DNA of 64,000 nt from DASSUW01 sp963730535 (GCA_963730535.1 CAVSRU010000003.1:186001-250000); one strand, 5' to 3'; counted from the first letter of the stretch, positions 34,584 to 43,556 are shown. Translations and numbers: made by a program. Notes: generated by a model not told the origin, from the sequence alone.

Positions 34584-35347
34584 GTCCGCACCAGCCGCGT
34601 GCGCAGCGCGCTGGACGCCGCCGCGACCGCGCCGCCCGCCACCACGATCGCCACGCCGAAGCCGAGCGCCAGGGCCTCGCCGTCCCACCCGACGACGATG
34701 AACGAGCGGATGCCCTCGATCAGATAGGAGACCGGGTTGGCGGTTGCGATCGCGCGGAACCACTCCTGCTCGATCAGCGGCCGCGGGAGGCTCATCGAGG
34801 ACAGGAAGAGCAGTACGAAGAACAGCGGGAAGAAGCCCTGCACGGCCTCGCCGGAGCCCGACCGGAGGCCGACGAACGCGCCGAGGGCGGCGAAGCCCAG
34901 TGCGATCAGCATGGCCAGGACCAGCAACGCGGGCACGCCGAGCGCGCCGGCGGGGAAGTCCATGCCCGCGGCGAACCCGACTGCGAGGTAGAAGAGCGCG
35001 GACACGAGCGCCACGGCCAACACGCCCGCCAGGTGGCCGACCAGCAGCGCCGCGCGCTGCATCGGGGTCATGGCCAGGCGCTTGATGAAGCCCGTCTCGA
35101 CGTCGCGCGCGAGTGCCGACCCCGCGTTGATCATCGCGAACAGCGCGCCTTGGACGAACGGCACCGCGATCGCGAAGTCGAGGTAGGTGTCGGCGGGGAA
35201 GCCGGGCAGGTTCGTCGCCGCGTCGAGCCCGCCGGTGTTGATGGCCACCAGCAGGAGCGGGAACAGCAGGGGCGGCACGACCATGGCCGGCTGGCGCAGC
35301 GTCTGGAGCAGCGACCGGCGCGCCATCTCGAGCACCTGGCCCGTCAT
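34580..35347 (-). CDS. ABC-2 type exporter permease (first subunit)
   Basis: 255 residues, six transmembrane helices. LEMARRSLLQTLRQPAMVVP is the cytoplasmic entry helix. NAGSALARDVETGFIKRLAMTPMQR matches the ABC-2 transporter signature loop. ATANPVSYLIEGIRSFIVVGW is the conserved C-terminal element of DrrB-like permeases. It overlaps the ATPase gene upstream and the second permease downstream by 4 bp each. The two permeases align over their loops and probably arose by duplication. Confidence 0.9.
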   Translation of the reverse strand: MTGQVLEMARRSLLQTLRQPAMVVPPLLFPLLLVAINTGGLDAATNLPGFPADTYLDFAIAVPFVQGALFAMINAGSALARDVETGFIKRLAMTPMQRAALLVGHLAGVLAVALVSALFYLAVGFAAGMDFPAGALGVPALLVLAMLIALGFAALGAFVGLRSGSGEAVQGFFPLFFVLLFLSSMSLPRPLIEQEWFRAIATANPVSYLIEGIRSFIVVGWDGEALALGFGVAIVVAGGAVAAASSALRTRLVRT

Positions 35348-36354
35348 GCAACTGTCTCGCGCAGAGCGCTCGCCGCCGCTTCGCTAGCAGGCTCCGGCTC
35401 CGGCTCGTCGGCCCCCTCCAGCTTACGACCCGTCTTGGCCAGGAAGACGTCGTCGAGCGTCGGCGCGTGGAGCCGGAAGTCGACGACCGCGAGGTCCTCC
35501 GCGTCGAGCGCGCGCACGACCTCCGGTAGCGCCTCGACGCCGCCGCGCAGCCGGACGGCGGCTGCGCCCGGCGGCGCAGTGACCGCCGTGCCGAAGCGGT
35601 CCAGCACCCCGGCGACCGCGTCGCGCTCCGCACGCTCGGCGGGCTCCACCTCGAGCGATGGGCGGCCGATCTCCGCCTTCAGCGACTCAGGGGTGCCGCG
35701 AGCCACGATCCGGCCGTGGTCGATGATCGCGACCCGGTCGGCCAGCACGTCCGCCTCCTCGAGGTACTGCGTGGTGAGGAAGACGGTCACCCCGTCCTCG
35801 CGGGCCAGGCGCGCGACTTCCTGCCAGAGGTCCGAGCGGCTCTGCGGGTCGAGCCCCGTGGTGGGCTCGTCGAGGAACAGGATGCGCGGGGAGTGCACCA
35901 GCGCAAGCGCCAGGTCGAGGCGGCGCTTCATGCCGCCCGAGTAGCCGCCCACGCGGCGGTCGGCCGCGTCGATCAGCCCCATGCGCTCGAGCAGCGCGTC
36001 GCCGCGCGGGCGCCGCTCCGCCTTCGGGACGCCCTGCAGCGCCGTCTGGAGGCGCATGTGGTCGCGCCCGGTGAGCAGCGGGTCGAGCGCGGCCTCCTGC
36101 AGCGCGGCGCCGATCGCCCGCCGCACGGCCGCCCCCTCGCGCACGACGTCGTGCCCCGCGACACGCGCACGGCCCGCCGTCGGCGGCAGCAGCGTGGTGA
36201 GCATCAGCACGGTCGTCGACTTGCCGGCGCCGTTCGGCCCGAGGAAGCCGTGGATCTCGCCCGGCTCGACGCGCAGGTCGATGCCGTCGACCGCGTGCAC
36301 GCCGCCCTTGAACTCGCGGACGAGCCCCTCCACCTCGATGCCGTTATCCGTCAT
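35344..36354 (-). CDS. DrrA-like ABC exporter ATPase
   Basis: 336 residues from the ATG at 36352-36354. Walker A GPNGAGKST (about 39-47), the signature YSGGMKRRLDLA (about 138) and Walker B ILFLDEPTTGLDP (about 158-168) are followed by the H-loop in LTTQYLEEAD. The C-terminal 90 residues match the DrrA extension (LHAPTLDDVFLAKTGRKLEG) that couples the ATPase to its permease. It drives the exporter encoded by the next two genes. It is divergent from the MarR gene; the gap holds an AT-rich, partly palindromic segment. Confidence 0.94.
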   Translation of the reverse strand: MTDNGIEVEGLVREFKGGVHAVDGIDLRVEPGEIHGFLGPNGAGKSTTVLMLTTLLPPTAGRARVAGHDVVREGAAVRRAIGAALQEAALDPLLTGRDHMRLQTALQGVPKAERRPRGDALLERMGLIDAADRRVGGYSGGMKRRLDLALALVHSPRILFLDEPTTGLDPQSRSDLWQEVARLAREDGVTVFLTTQYLEEADVLADRVAIIDHGRIVARGTPESLKAEIGRPSLEVEPAERAERDAVAGVLDRFGTAVTAPPGAAAVRLRGGVEALPEVVRALDAEDLAVVDFRLHAPTLDDVFLAKTGRKLEGADEPEPEPASEAAASALRETVA

Positions 36355-36417
36355 CCGGTAGTTTCTAGCAGAGATATTTGAAGCATGCAATTATCGAAGG
36401 ATGCTACCTTTTCGGCG
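36355..36417. promoter_or_regulatory. Shared AT-rich control region between MarR gene and ABC exporter
   Basis: In very GC-rich surroundings this gap is AT-rich (GATATTTGAAGCATGCAATT) and centres on GCATGC with loosely symmetric ATATTTG and CAATTATC flanks. That is the sort of imperfect palindrome MarR dimers bind. The exact boxes cannot be assigned without binding data. Confidence 0.4.
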
Positions 36418-36861
36418 ATGACCACCGATCCGGCACGCGAGGCGTGGGGCCTGTTCTGGCGGATCTTCATGGAGGACAAGCGGCGTCGGTGGGCGATCCT
36501 CGCGGAGTTCGGCCTCTCCCCGCAGCAGTCGATGGCGATGACGATGCTGCAGCCTGGCCAGGCCATGACGATGAGCGCCATGGCCGACGCCCTCTATTGC
36601 GACAACTCGAACATCACCGGCATCGTCGACCGGCTCGAGGCCGCCGGGCTCGCCGAGCGCCGGCCGCACGAGGGCGACCGCCGCGTGAAGGCGGTCGTGC
36701 TCACCGAGAAGGGCGAGCACACCCGGATCGAGCTCGAGCGCCGCGCCGGCGAGCCGCCGCCGCGGCTGGCGACCCTCCCGCCCGAGGACGCGCTCGCCCT
36801 GCGCGACATCCTCGCCCGCGCGCTCGAGGCTGACGCCGCGGCGCCGGCGCTAGACGGCTGA
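36418..36861 (+). CDS. MarR-family transcriptional regulator
   Basis: 147 residues from the ATG at 36418; an ATG at 36385 would add eleven residues but would consume the control region. The winged helix reads LSPQQSMAMTMLQPGQAMTM, ADALYCDNSNITGIVDRLEA (recognition helix) and GLAERRPHEGDRRVKAVVLT (wing, with the conserved Asp-Arg-Arg). It is divergent from the drug-type ABC exporter, so it most likely represses that operon and itself until a ligand binds. Its 3' end overlaps the convergent citrate synthase gene by 12 bp. Confidence 0.9.
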   Translation: MTTDPAREAWGLFWRIFMEDKRRRWAILAEFGLSPQQSMAMTMLQPGQAMTMSAMADALYCDNSNITGIVDRLEAAGLAERRPHEGDRRVKAVVLTEKGEHTRIELERRAGEPPPRLATLPPEDALALRDILARALEADAAAPALDG

Positions 36862-37913
36862 CAGCGGGCGCTCGGGCTCGCCGACGTAGCGCGCGGTCGG
36901 GCGGATGAGCCGGCCCTCGCGCTTCTGCTCGAGGATGTGGGCGGACCAGCCCGCGGTGCGGGCGCAGGTGAACATCGGCGTGAAGAGCTCGGGCGGCACC
37001 CGCGCGTGATCGAGCACCACGGCCGACCAGAACTCGACGTTGGTGGCCAGCACGCGGTCGGGCTTGCGGGCGCGCAGCTCGGCGAGCGCCGCGGCCTCGA
37101 GCGCCTCGGCGACCTCGGCGCGCGGGGAGCCGATCGCCTTGGCCGTGCACCGGAGCACCCGCGCCCGCGGATCCTCGGCGCGGTACACGCGGTGCCCGAA
37201 GCCCATCAGCCGCTCGCCGCGGTCGAGCGCCGCGCGTACCCAGCCCTCGGCGTCGCCTGTCCGCTCGACCTCGTCGAGCATGCGCAGCACGCGAGCCGGC
37301 GCCCCGCCGTGCAGCGGGCCGGACAGCGCGCCGACGGCGGCGGACAGCGCGGCCGCGACGTCCGCTCCAGTCGACGCGACCACCCGGGCGGTGAAGGTCG
37401 ACGCGTTCATCCCGTGCTCGGCGGCGGCGATCCAGTAGGCGTCGATCGCGCGCACGTGGTCGGGGTCGGCCTCGCCGCGCCAGCGCACGAGGAAGCGCTC
37501 GGGGATCGAACGCGCACGGTCGATCTCGCGCTGGGGTACCGGGGGCGGCCGGCCCCGCGGGCCGACTGCGCCACGAACGAGAGCGCCATCACCGACGCGC
37601 GTGCGAGGTCGTCGCGCGCCTGCGCGTCGGAGATGTCCATCAGCGGCCGCATCCCCCACTCGGCACCGAGCATCGCCAGCGCCGCCTGCACGTCGACGCG
37701 CGGATCGGGTGAGTGGACGCTCAGCGGGTGCGGCTCGGCCGGCGAGAGGCCCGGCTCGAGCGAACCGTCGACCAGGAGGCCCCACACGTGCTCGAAGGGG
37801 ACGGTGCCCACGAGGTCCTCGAGATCGACGCCCCGGTAGCGCAGCGCGCCGCCCTCGCGGTCGGGTTCCGCGATCCGCGTATCGAACGCAACGACATCTT
37901 CCAGCCCGCTCAT
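36850..37913 (-). pseudogene. Citrate synthase family protein, frameshifted
   Basis: From the ATG at 37911-37913 the first half reads VAFDTRIAEPDREGGALRYRGVDLEDLVG and GMRPLMDISDAQARDDLARA. At about 37545 the frame changes and the rest continues as PVPQREIDRARSIPERFLVRW, then EHGMNASTFTARVVASTGAD, ALSGPLHGGAP and MGFGHRVYRAEDPRA, the His/Asp active-site regions of citrate synthases. The break sits in a run of five G (37541-37545); a sixth would restore one continuous protein of about 354 residues. A homopolymer sequencing error is the simplest explanation. The enzyme condenses acetyl-CoA or propionyl-CoA with oxaloacetate; this divergent actinobacterial type may be a 2-methylcitrate synthase. 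It overlaps the CGNR gene by 4 bp. Confidence 0.82.
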
Positions 37914-38509
37914 CGCCGCTCCCTGAATCGCCTGGCCTTCTCCTGATTGCCGCACAGCCCCATCGAGCACCAGCGCCGGCGGGCGGCGGGTGACCGGTCA
38001 TAGAACCGCGCCGAGCACGTGGCCGAGCCGCAGATGCGCACCCGCGCCCGCTCCGTCGGAAGGCCGAGCATGCGCGCGGCGTCGTAGGCCACCATCCCGA
38101 GCGCGCGCCTCGGCGAGTCGACCGCGGAACGCTCCGACAGCCGCGGGCGACCGTCGAGGCCCGTCACGAGCGCCGGCCTCGAGCCCGCGAGCGTCAGCCA
38201 GTCGTCGATCAGGTCGATCGCCGCTGGGTCGACGGTCGTGCGCGCGACCGCGGCGCGGACGCCGGAGTCGATCGCCTCGCGCAGCTCGCGCGCCTCGCCG
38301 AGCACCGACGTGGGCGCGCGCCTCGGCTGCCCGAGCAGCCCCGCGCGGACGAGCCACTCCACGACCTCCTCCACCGAGAGCAGGCAGTCGACGTCGCGGC
38401 GCCAGCGCTCGCGCCGCGTGTTCACGAAGTCCAGCGCCGGGCGGCCGCCGAGCCAGTACCAGTACGGCGCACCCGATTCCAGAGGTTCCCGCGGGAGGTC
38501 GCGATGCAT
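37910..38509 (-). CDS. CGNR zinc-finger regulator with ABATE domain
   Basis: 199 residues. The N-terminal half is the ABATE (DUF1470) domain with GGRPALDFVNTRRERW and a Leu-rich stretch. The C-terminal 45 residues are the CGNR zinc finger: CGSATCSARFYDRSP and CSMGLCGNQEKARRFRER, whose four cysteines include the CGN of the family name. These proteins are putative stress-induced transcription regulators common in Actinobacteria. It is transcribed ahead of the citrate synthase gene and overlaps it by 4 bp, so it may control that enzyme. The ATG at 38507-38509 is chosen; 38530 is an alternative. Confidence 0.88.
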   Translation of the reverse strand: MHRDLPREPLESGAPYWYWLGGRPALDFVNTRRERWRRDVDCLLSVEEVVEWLVRAGLLGQPRRAPTSVLGEARELREAIDSGVRAAVARTTVDPAAIDLIDDWLTLAGSRPALVTGLDGRPRLSERSAVDSPRRALGMVAYDAARMLGLPTERARVRICGSATCSARFYDRSPAARRRWCSMGLCGNQEKARRFRERR

Positions 38510-38595
38510 AACCGGATGATACGCGATCAACCGGTTACGACGCTATGAAAAGCCCCACCGGGTAATGCTTTTCCCGTAGGCTGCGCGCCGCCGAC
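38510..38595. promoter_or_regulatory. Divergent promoter region, CGNR regulator / amidase
   Basis: The gap contains an ACCGGATGAT half and, 14 bp on, AACCGGTTACG, with the 8-bp palindrome AACCGGTT at its centre. A less GC-rich stretch (CTATGAAAAG, GGGTAATGCTTTTC) follows. This is a plausible operator for the CGNR protein, but no promoter boxes stand out. Assignment is tentative. Confidence 0.35.
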
Positions 38596-40017
38596 ATGAG
38601 CGCAACGGACTTGATGCTCAAGCCGGTCAGCGAGGTCGCCGCCCTGGTCAAGGGCGGGGAGCTGTCGGCGCGGGAGGTGGTGTCGTCCGCGCTCGACCGC
38701 ATCGACGACCTCGACGACCAGATCAACGCCTTCGTCGAGGTGGACGCGGAGCGCGCCCTCGATGCCGCCGACGCGATCGAGCCGGGCGACGAGCGCCCGT
38801 TCGCCGGCGTGCCGATCGCGATCAAGGCCAATGTGCCGGTCGCCGGCCTATGCATGAACTTCGGCTCGAAGTTCCTCGCCGGGCACCGGCCGGGCCACAG
38901 CGCATACCTCGTCCGGCGGCTGCGCGACGCCGGCTTCGTCGTCGTCGGCGTCACGAACATGCCGGAGTTCGGGATCCTGCCGACCACCGAGCCGCGCCAC
39001 ACGGGGGCGACGCACAACCCGTGGGATCTCGACCGCACGCCGGGCGGCTCGTCGGGCGGCGCGGCCGCGGCCGTGGCGTCCGGGATGCTGCCGGTGGCCC
39101 ACGGAAACGACGGCGGGGGCTCGATCCGCATCCCGGCCGCGTGCTGCGGGCTCGTCGGCCTCAAGCCGAGCCGCGGGCGGATCTCCCGCGGCCCCGATCT
39201 CGGCGAGTCGTTCCTGAGCTCCGACGGCGTGCTCACCCGCTCGGTGGCGGAGACCGCCCAGCTGCTCGACGTGCTCGCCGGCTACGAGGTCGGCGACGCC
39301 AACTGGGCCCCGCGGCCGGCCGAGCCGTACTCGACGAGCGTCCGCCGCAGCCCGGGCCGGCTGCGCGTCGCCATGACGGCGACGAACCCGCTCGGGGTCG
39401 ACGTCGACCCGGAGTGCGTCCGCGGCATGCACGTGGCCGGCGAGCTGCTCGCGTCGCTCGGCCACGAGGTCGAGTCGGCCGCCCCAGCCTTCCCGGGGAG
39501 CGACGCGATCAGGCTGTTCGAGGAGGTCTTCGGGCCGCCCGTGAGCCTGGGGATCATGTACGGCCAGCTGCTCGCCGGGCGCGAGCCGGAGGACGACGAG
39601 ATCGAGCCGCTCTCGCGGGCGCTCTACGAGCGCGCCAAGAGCCTCTCCTCGATCGGCTACCTGGGCGCCGTCGCGCAGCTCCAGGCCGTGGCCCGTGGGC
39701 TGGTGGCGTTCTTCGCCGACTACGACGTGCTCCTCACCCCCGCGCTGGCCGAGCGGCCGGCGCCGATCGGCACCATCCACGGAGGCGGCGACGACCCGCT
39801 GGCCGACCTGCACCGCTCTGGGCAGTTCACCCCCTTCACCTCGCTGTTCAATGTCACCGGCCAGCCGGCCATCACGGTTCCCGTCGGCCTCGGCGACGAC
39901 GGCCTGCCGACCAGCGCGCAGCTCGTGGCCAAGCCGCTGGGAGAGGACACGCTCCTCCAGGTCGCGGCGCAGCTCGAGGCCTCACTCGAGCGCCCGGTCC
40001 CGATGCCCCAGCTCTAG
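38596..40017 (+). CDS. Amidase-signature hydrolase
   Basis: 473 residues. The amidase-signature triad is complete: Lys of VPIAIKANVPV near 77, the cis-serine in GGGSIRIPAACCGLVGLKP near 180, and the nucleophilic Ser in RTPGGSSGGAAAAVASG near 155. LTPALAERPAPIG and NVTGQPAITVPVG are the usual C-terminal blocks. Such enzymes hydrolyse amides; relatives include GatA, but the lack of gatB/gatC neighbours and the divergent sequence argue for a stand-alone amidase. It is divergent from the CGNR gene and followed 71 nt later by the ferredoxin gene. Confidence 0.9.
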   Translation: MSATDLMLKPVSEVAALVKGGELSAREVVSSALDRIDDLDDQINAFVEVDAERALDAADAIEPGDERPFAGVPIAIKANVPVAGLCMNFGSKFLAGHRPGHSAYLVRRLRDAGFVVVGVTNMPEFGILPTTEPRHTGATHNPWDLDRTPGGSSGGAAAAVASGMLPVAHGNDGGGSIRIPAACCGLVGLKPSRGRISRGPDLGESFLSSDGVLTRSVAETAQLLDVLAGYEVGDANWAPRPAEPYSTSVRRSPGRLRVAMTATNPLGVDVDPECVRGMHVAGELLASLGHEVESAAPAFPGSDAIRLFEEVFGPPVSLGIMYGQLLAGREPEDDEIEPLSRALYERAKSLSSIGYLGAVAQLQAVARGLVAFFADYDVLLTPALAERPAPIGTIHGGGDDPLADLHRSGQFTPFTSLFNVTGQPAITVPVGLGDDGLPTSAQLVAKPLGEDTLLQVAAQLEASLERPVPMPQL

Positions 40018-40088
40018 GCCGCCCGCAGCCGTACGCGCGGCAGCCTATGATCCCGATTCGCTCCCTGACGTCGAAAGCCCAGGAATCC

Positions 40089-40352
40089 ATGGCTTACGTA
40101 ATCGCAGAACCGTGCATCGGCACCAAGGACAACTCGTGCGTCGAGGTGTGCCCCGTCGACTGCATCCACCCCACGCCGGAAGAGCCCGACTACGACAAGG
40201 TCGAGATGCTGTACATCGACCCGGAGGAGTGCATCGACTGCGACGCGTGCGTCGAGGCGTGCCCGGTCGACGCCTGCTTCGCCGAGGACCAGCTCCCGGA
40301 GGAGTGGCAGACCTACACGAAGGTCAACGCCGACTACTACGCCGGCCGCTAG
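40089..40352 (+). CDS. fdxA: 7Fe ferredoxin
   Basis: 87 residues from the ATG at 40089, preceded by AGGAA. Cysteines fall in CIGTKDNSCVEVCPVDCIHP (a [3Fe-4S]-type cluster arrangement) and CIDCDACVEACPVDACF (the [4Fe-4S] cluster), followed by the acidic tail common to actinobacterial FdxA. It carries electrons in the cytoplasm, for example to cytochromes P450 or other oxidoreductases. Its last 4 bp overlap the end of the convergent mrp gene. Confidence 0.93.
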   Translation: MAYVIAEPCIGTKDNSCVEVCPVDCIHPTPEEPDYDKVEMLYIDPEECIDCDACVEACPVDACFAEDQLPEEWQTYTKVNADYYAGR

Positions 40353-41479
40353 GCCATCGGCAGGCTCATGCCGACCGGCTGCGCGGGCACCGGGTCCGCC
40401 ATGATCGGCAGCTCGACCGGTGTGATCGCCACCAGCCCGCGCGCGGCCTGGCGCACCGCCTGAGCCGCCGGGTCGTCCGGGTTCTGCTCCACGAGCGGAA
40501 CGCCGGCGTCCGACGTCTCGCGCAGCGGCATGGTGAGCGGCACCTTGCCGAGCAGCGGCACGTCAAGCTCGTCGGCCAGCGCCTGACCGCCGCCCTCGCC
40601 GAAGATCGGGTAGCGCTCGCCGGCCGGTGTGGTGAACACGGACATGTTCTCGATCACGCCGCCGATCTCGAGCTTGACCTTGTCGGCCATCTCGGCCGAC
40701 CGGCGGGCGACCTTCTGGGCCGCCGCCTGCGGCGTGGTGACGATCACGAACTTGGCCATCGGCAGCAGCTGCGCGAGCGTCATCGAGACATCGCCGGTGC
40801 CGGGCGGGAGGTCGATGAGCAGGAAGTCGAGCTCGCCCCACGCGACGTCCTCGAGGAACTGGGTGAGCGCCTTGTGGAGCATCGGCCCGCGCCACACGAC
40901 CGCCTCGTCCTCGGCGATGAAGAAGCCGATCGACATCACCTTGATGCCGTGCGCCTCGAGCGGCAGGATCTTGCGGTCGGCTGACACCTTGGGGCGCTGG
41001 CCGCCGAGGCCGAGCATCCGCGGGATCGAGTAGCCCCACACGTCGGCGTCCAGCACGCCGACCTTCTTGCCCTCGGCCACGAGCGCGGCCGCGAGATTCG
41101 TGGTGAGCGAGGACTTGCCGACGCCGCCCTTGCCGGAGCCGATGCAGATCACGTTGGCGACCTGCGCGAGCGCGCCCTCGGGGAGCCCGCCCGGGCGGCC
41201 CAGCTTGCGCTGGAGGACGCCCTTCTCCTGATCGGAGAGCACGTCGAAGCCGACGTTCACGCGGGCGACGCCGTCGAGCGAGTTGACCGCCTTCGTCACC
41301 GCCGTCTGGAAGTGCCCCTTGATCGGGCAGCCGGGGGTGGTCAGCGAGACCGTGACGTCGACGACGCCGCCGTCCTTGATGTCGATCGCCCGGACCATCT
41401 CGAGCTCCACGATGTCCTTGCGCAGCTCGGGGTCGATGACGGACTTCAGCGCTTCGGTGATCTGCTCTCGCGTCGGCAT
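40349..41479 (-). CDS. mrp: Mrp/ApbC-family iron-sulfur carrier ATPase
   Basis: 376 residues. An N-terminal MIP18/DUF59 domain spans about 1-90 (VIDPELRKDIVELEMV, LTTPGCPIKGHFQ). A ParA-like P-loop ATPase follows, with deviant Walker A GSGKGGVGKSSLTTNLA near 113-129, DADVWGYSIPRMLGL and DLPPGTGDVSMTLAQ. The C-terminal position where ApbC/Nbp35 has a CxxC iron-sulfur ligand pair reads FTTPAGERYPIFGEG, with no cysteines, as in other actinobacterial Mrp proteins I know. Its iron-sulfur scaffold role is therefore less certain; the single CPIK cysteine of the MIP18 domain remains. Confidence 0.92.
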   Translation of the reverse strand: MPTREQITEALKSVIDPELRKDIVELEMVRAIDIKDGGVVDVTVSLTTPGCPIKGHFQTAVTKAVNSLDGVARVNVGFDVLSDQEKGVLQRKLGRPGGLPEGALAQVANVICIGSGKGGVGKSSLTTNLAAALVAEGKKVGVLDADVWGYSIPRMLGLGGQRPKVSADRKILPLEAHGIKVMSIGFFIAEDEAVVWRGPMLHKALTQFLEDVAWGELDFLLIDLPPGTGDVSMTLAQLLPMAKFVIVTTPQAAAQKVARRSAEMADKVKLEIGGVIENMSVFTTPAGERYPIFGEGGGQALADELDVPLLGKVPLTMPLRETSDAGVPLVEQNPDDPAAQAVRQAARGLVAITPVELPIMADPVPAQPVGMSLPMA

Positions 41480-41497
41480 GTGCCGACATTGTGGCAG

Positions 41498-42175
41498 CTA
41501 TCGGAACCCCTGGACCGCGCCTCTGAAGCGAAGGAGCACCTCGCGGTCGCTGCTGCCGGAGACCGACATCGCGAGCACCGGGCCGACGCCGCGCGCGTAC
41601 CACTTGTACTCCTGGACGCGCGGCTCGAGCGGGTTGGTGTTGCTCGTCATGAGCACGTTCGTGAAGTGTCCGAACGGCACCTGGACCTGCTCGTGGCGGC
41701 TCAGCACGCGCGCCTGGTCCTGGGCCTCGCCGGGAGCGCGCTCCTCCGTGTACCGGCGGCCGGCGCGCGGGCGTGCGAGCATCACGATGCCGCGCTGGGC
41801 TCCGTCCACACCGTCCTCGAACGAGCCCTGCTTGGAGACGGGCTTGCCGTCCTCGTACTCCGTCGTGTCCTCGCCGAGGTACCAGATGTTGCCGCGGCGA
41901 TCCTGCGCGTACCAGTCGAAGGTGTCCTCCACCAGCTGCCCGTTCTCGGTCACCGTGTCACGCACGACACGGGCGACGATCCCCGACGCGACGCGCTTCG
42001 TGCGGTTGGTGACCTTGACCACCACCTTCTGGCGGCTGCCGGCGTCGTCCGTCTCGCGGTAGACCCAGCGGGTGCCGGGGGCCATCGGAAAGTACGGGTT
42101 GTCGATCCGGGTCGTGAAGTCTCCCGGCCCGGCCAGGGCGGCGGCGACCGCTCCCGCCGCCAGCAGGCCGGTCAC
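41498..42175 (-). CDS. Secreted protein of unknown function
   Basis: 225 residues with an N-terminal hydrophobic signal (LLAAGAVAAALAGPGDF). The mature part begins IDNPYFPMAPGTRWVYRETDD, a stretch found in a family of secreted actinobacterial proteins of unknown function. It continues as beta-strand-rich sequence (WYAQDRRGNIWYLGEDTTEY, FTNVLMTSNTNPLEP) and ends near GVGPVLAMSVSGSSDREVL, which suggests a lipocalin-like or beta-sandwich fold. Its start overlaps the PepSY gene stop by 4 bp, so it belongs to the PepSY/two-component operon and is probably controlled by it. Confidence 0.75.
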   Translation of the reverse strand: MTGLLAAGAVAAALAGPGDFTTRIDNPYFPMAPGTRWVYRETDDAGSRQKVVVKVTNRTKRVASGIVARVVRDTVTENGQLVEDTFDWYAQDRRGNIWYLGEDTTEYEDGKPVSKQGSFEDGVDGAQRGIVMLARPRAGRRYTEERAPGEAQDQARVLSRHEQVQVPFGHFTNVLMTSNTNPLEPRVQEYKWYARGVGPVLAMSVSGSSDREVLLRFRGAVQGFR

Positions 42176-42489
42176 CGGTCATCACCCTCCTGGTCGTCAG
42201 CGCCGTCGGCCTCGCTGCCGACCACGCGGAAGTTGCGGTCGAGCTGCACGTCGACCTGGCTGCCGTCGGCGCGGGTGACCTCGACCTCGTAGTAGCTCTC
42301 CTCGTCGCCGACCTCGGTCTCGGTGACCTTGCCGGGCGTGTCGGCGAGCGCGGCCGCCTTGGCGCGGTCGAGCGCGCCGCCGGTGATGGCGCGATCGGTC
42401 GCGTCGTCGTCGCCGCCCGCGGCGGCGGCTGCGGTGGCGCCTGCGGCGGCGATGACGACCGCCGCGGCGATGATGATTGGGCGTCTCAT
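42172..42489 (-). CDS. PepSY-domain exported protein
   Basis: 105 residues. A signal-type helix (IIIAAAVVIAAAGATAAAAA) precedes one PepSY unit: AITGGALDRAKAAALADTPGKVTETEVGDEESYYEVEVTRADGSQVDV. PepSY proteins commonly sit next to OmpR-type two-component systems and are thought to modulate extracytoplasmic signalling or peptidases. Here the gene lies between the histidine kinase and the secreted protein with 4-bp overlaps on both sides, which supports a single signalling operon. Confidence 0.88.
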   Translation of the reverse strand: MRRPIIIAAAVVIAAAGATAAAAAGGDDDATDRAITGGALDRAKAAALADTPGKVTETEVGDEESYYEVEVTRADGSQVDVQLDRNFRVVGSEADGADDQEGDDR

Positions 42490-43556
42490 GGCACGGCATC
42501 CTGGCGGGCCTGGATGAGACGGCCCTGAGACGGCAACCAGAGGCGGACGCCGGAGCCGGTGAGACTCGCCGAGCCACCGTGGGCCTCGGCGATCGCGCGG
42601 ACGATCGCGAGCCCGAGGCCGGTGCCGCCGCGGGTGCGCGCGACATCGCCGCGGGTGAAGCGCTCGAACGCGCGGCCCGCGATGTCGTCGCCGAAGCCGG
42701 GGCCTTCGTCGCCGACCTCGAGCGCGACCCCGCCGTCGGCGGCGCGGCCGGTCACCGTGATCGCGCCCTCGCCGTGCCGGAGCGCGTTGTCGACCAGGTT
42801 GCCGAGCGCCTGGCGCAGCCGCAGCGGGTCGGCGGTGACCGTGAGGTCGCCCGCCTCGACGCGGATGTCACGACCGTGCTGCCACGCCCGGTCCACGAAG
42901 CGGTGCCGGACGCCGTCGAGCAGCGGGGCGAGCGCCAGCGGCTCCGGCCGCACCGGCAGCCGGCCCTCGCCGGCGCGCGCGAGCACGAGCAGGTCCTCCG
43001 CGAGCTGGGCGAGGTGGTCGCACTCCTCGACGGCGGCGACGAGCGCGGTCCGCACTCCGGGGGCATGCTCGCCCGCGCGCAGCGCGCCTTCGAGCTCGGT
43101 CTTGAGCACGGCGACCGGCGTGCGCAGCTCGTGGCTCGCATCGGCGACGAAGCGCCGCTCACGCTCGAACGAGCGGCTCAGCCGGTCGAGCATGTCGTTG
43201 AGCGTCTCGCCCAGCCGCCGGATCTCATCCCGGGCGGCCGGCAGCGGCAGCCGCTCGCCGCCCGCGGCGAGCGAGACCTCGGCGGCACGGGCGCGCATCG
43301 CCTCGACCGGCTTCAGCGCGGCGCCGGCCAGCAGGTAGCCGAGGAGCGAGGCGAGCAGCACGGCCGCCGGGCCGCCGACGGCGAACGTCGTGATCAGGCC
43401 CGCGAGGACGTCGTCGCGGTCGTCGGGCGCGAGGACCTGCTCGCCGAGCTCGTCCCGGACCTCGACGTACACGAACGTCCCGGCGGCGGCCAGCACGAAC
43501 AGCGTGGCGGCGGCGAAGGCCAGCGTCAGCCGCAGGCGGATGGGGAGCCGGCTCAC
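42486..43556 (-). CDS. Sensor histidine kinase
   Basis: 356 residues from the GTG at 43554-43556. Transmembrane helices at about 8-28 and 50-72 bracket a very short external loop, then a HAMP linker (LAGAALKPVEAMRARAAEVS). The HisKA motif is FVADASHELRTPVAVLKTE with the phosphorylatable His near 140. N box NLVDNALRHG and G boxes GDEGPGFGDD and GGTGLGLAIV complete the ATPase domain. It pairs with the response regulator upstream (4-bp overlap) and may sense through the neighbouring PepSY protein since its own sensor loop is tiny. Confidence 0.93.
   Translation of the reverse strand: MSRLPIRLRLTLAFAAATLFVLAAAGTFVYVEVRDELGEQVLAPDDRDDVLAGLITTFAVGGPAAVLLASLLGYLLAGAALKPVEAMRARAAEVSLAAGGERLPLPAARDEIRRLGETLNDMLDRLSRSFERERRFVADASHELRTPVAVLKTELEGALRAGEHAPGVRTALVAAVEECDHLAQLAEDLLVLARAGEGRLPVRPEPLALAPLLDGVRHRFVDRAWQHGRDIRVEAGDLTVTADPLRLRQALGNLVDNALRHGEGAITVTGRAADGGVALEVGDEGPGFGDDIAGRAFERFTRGDVARTRGGTGLGLAIVRAIAEAHGGSASLTGSGVRLWLPSQGRLIQARQDAVP

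Noticed and set aside
36385..36417. Extended N-terminus for the MarR protein
   Set aside because: The extra eleven residues would be encoded by the AT-rich control region and are not typical of the family; the ATG at 36418 starts right before the conserved helix.
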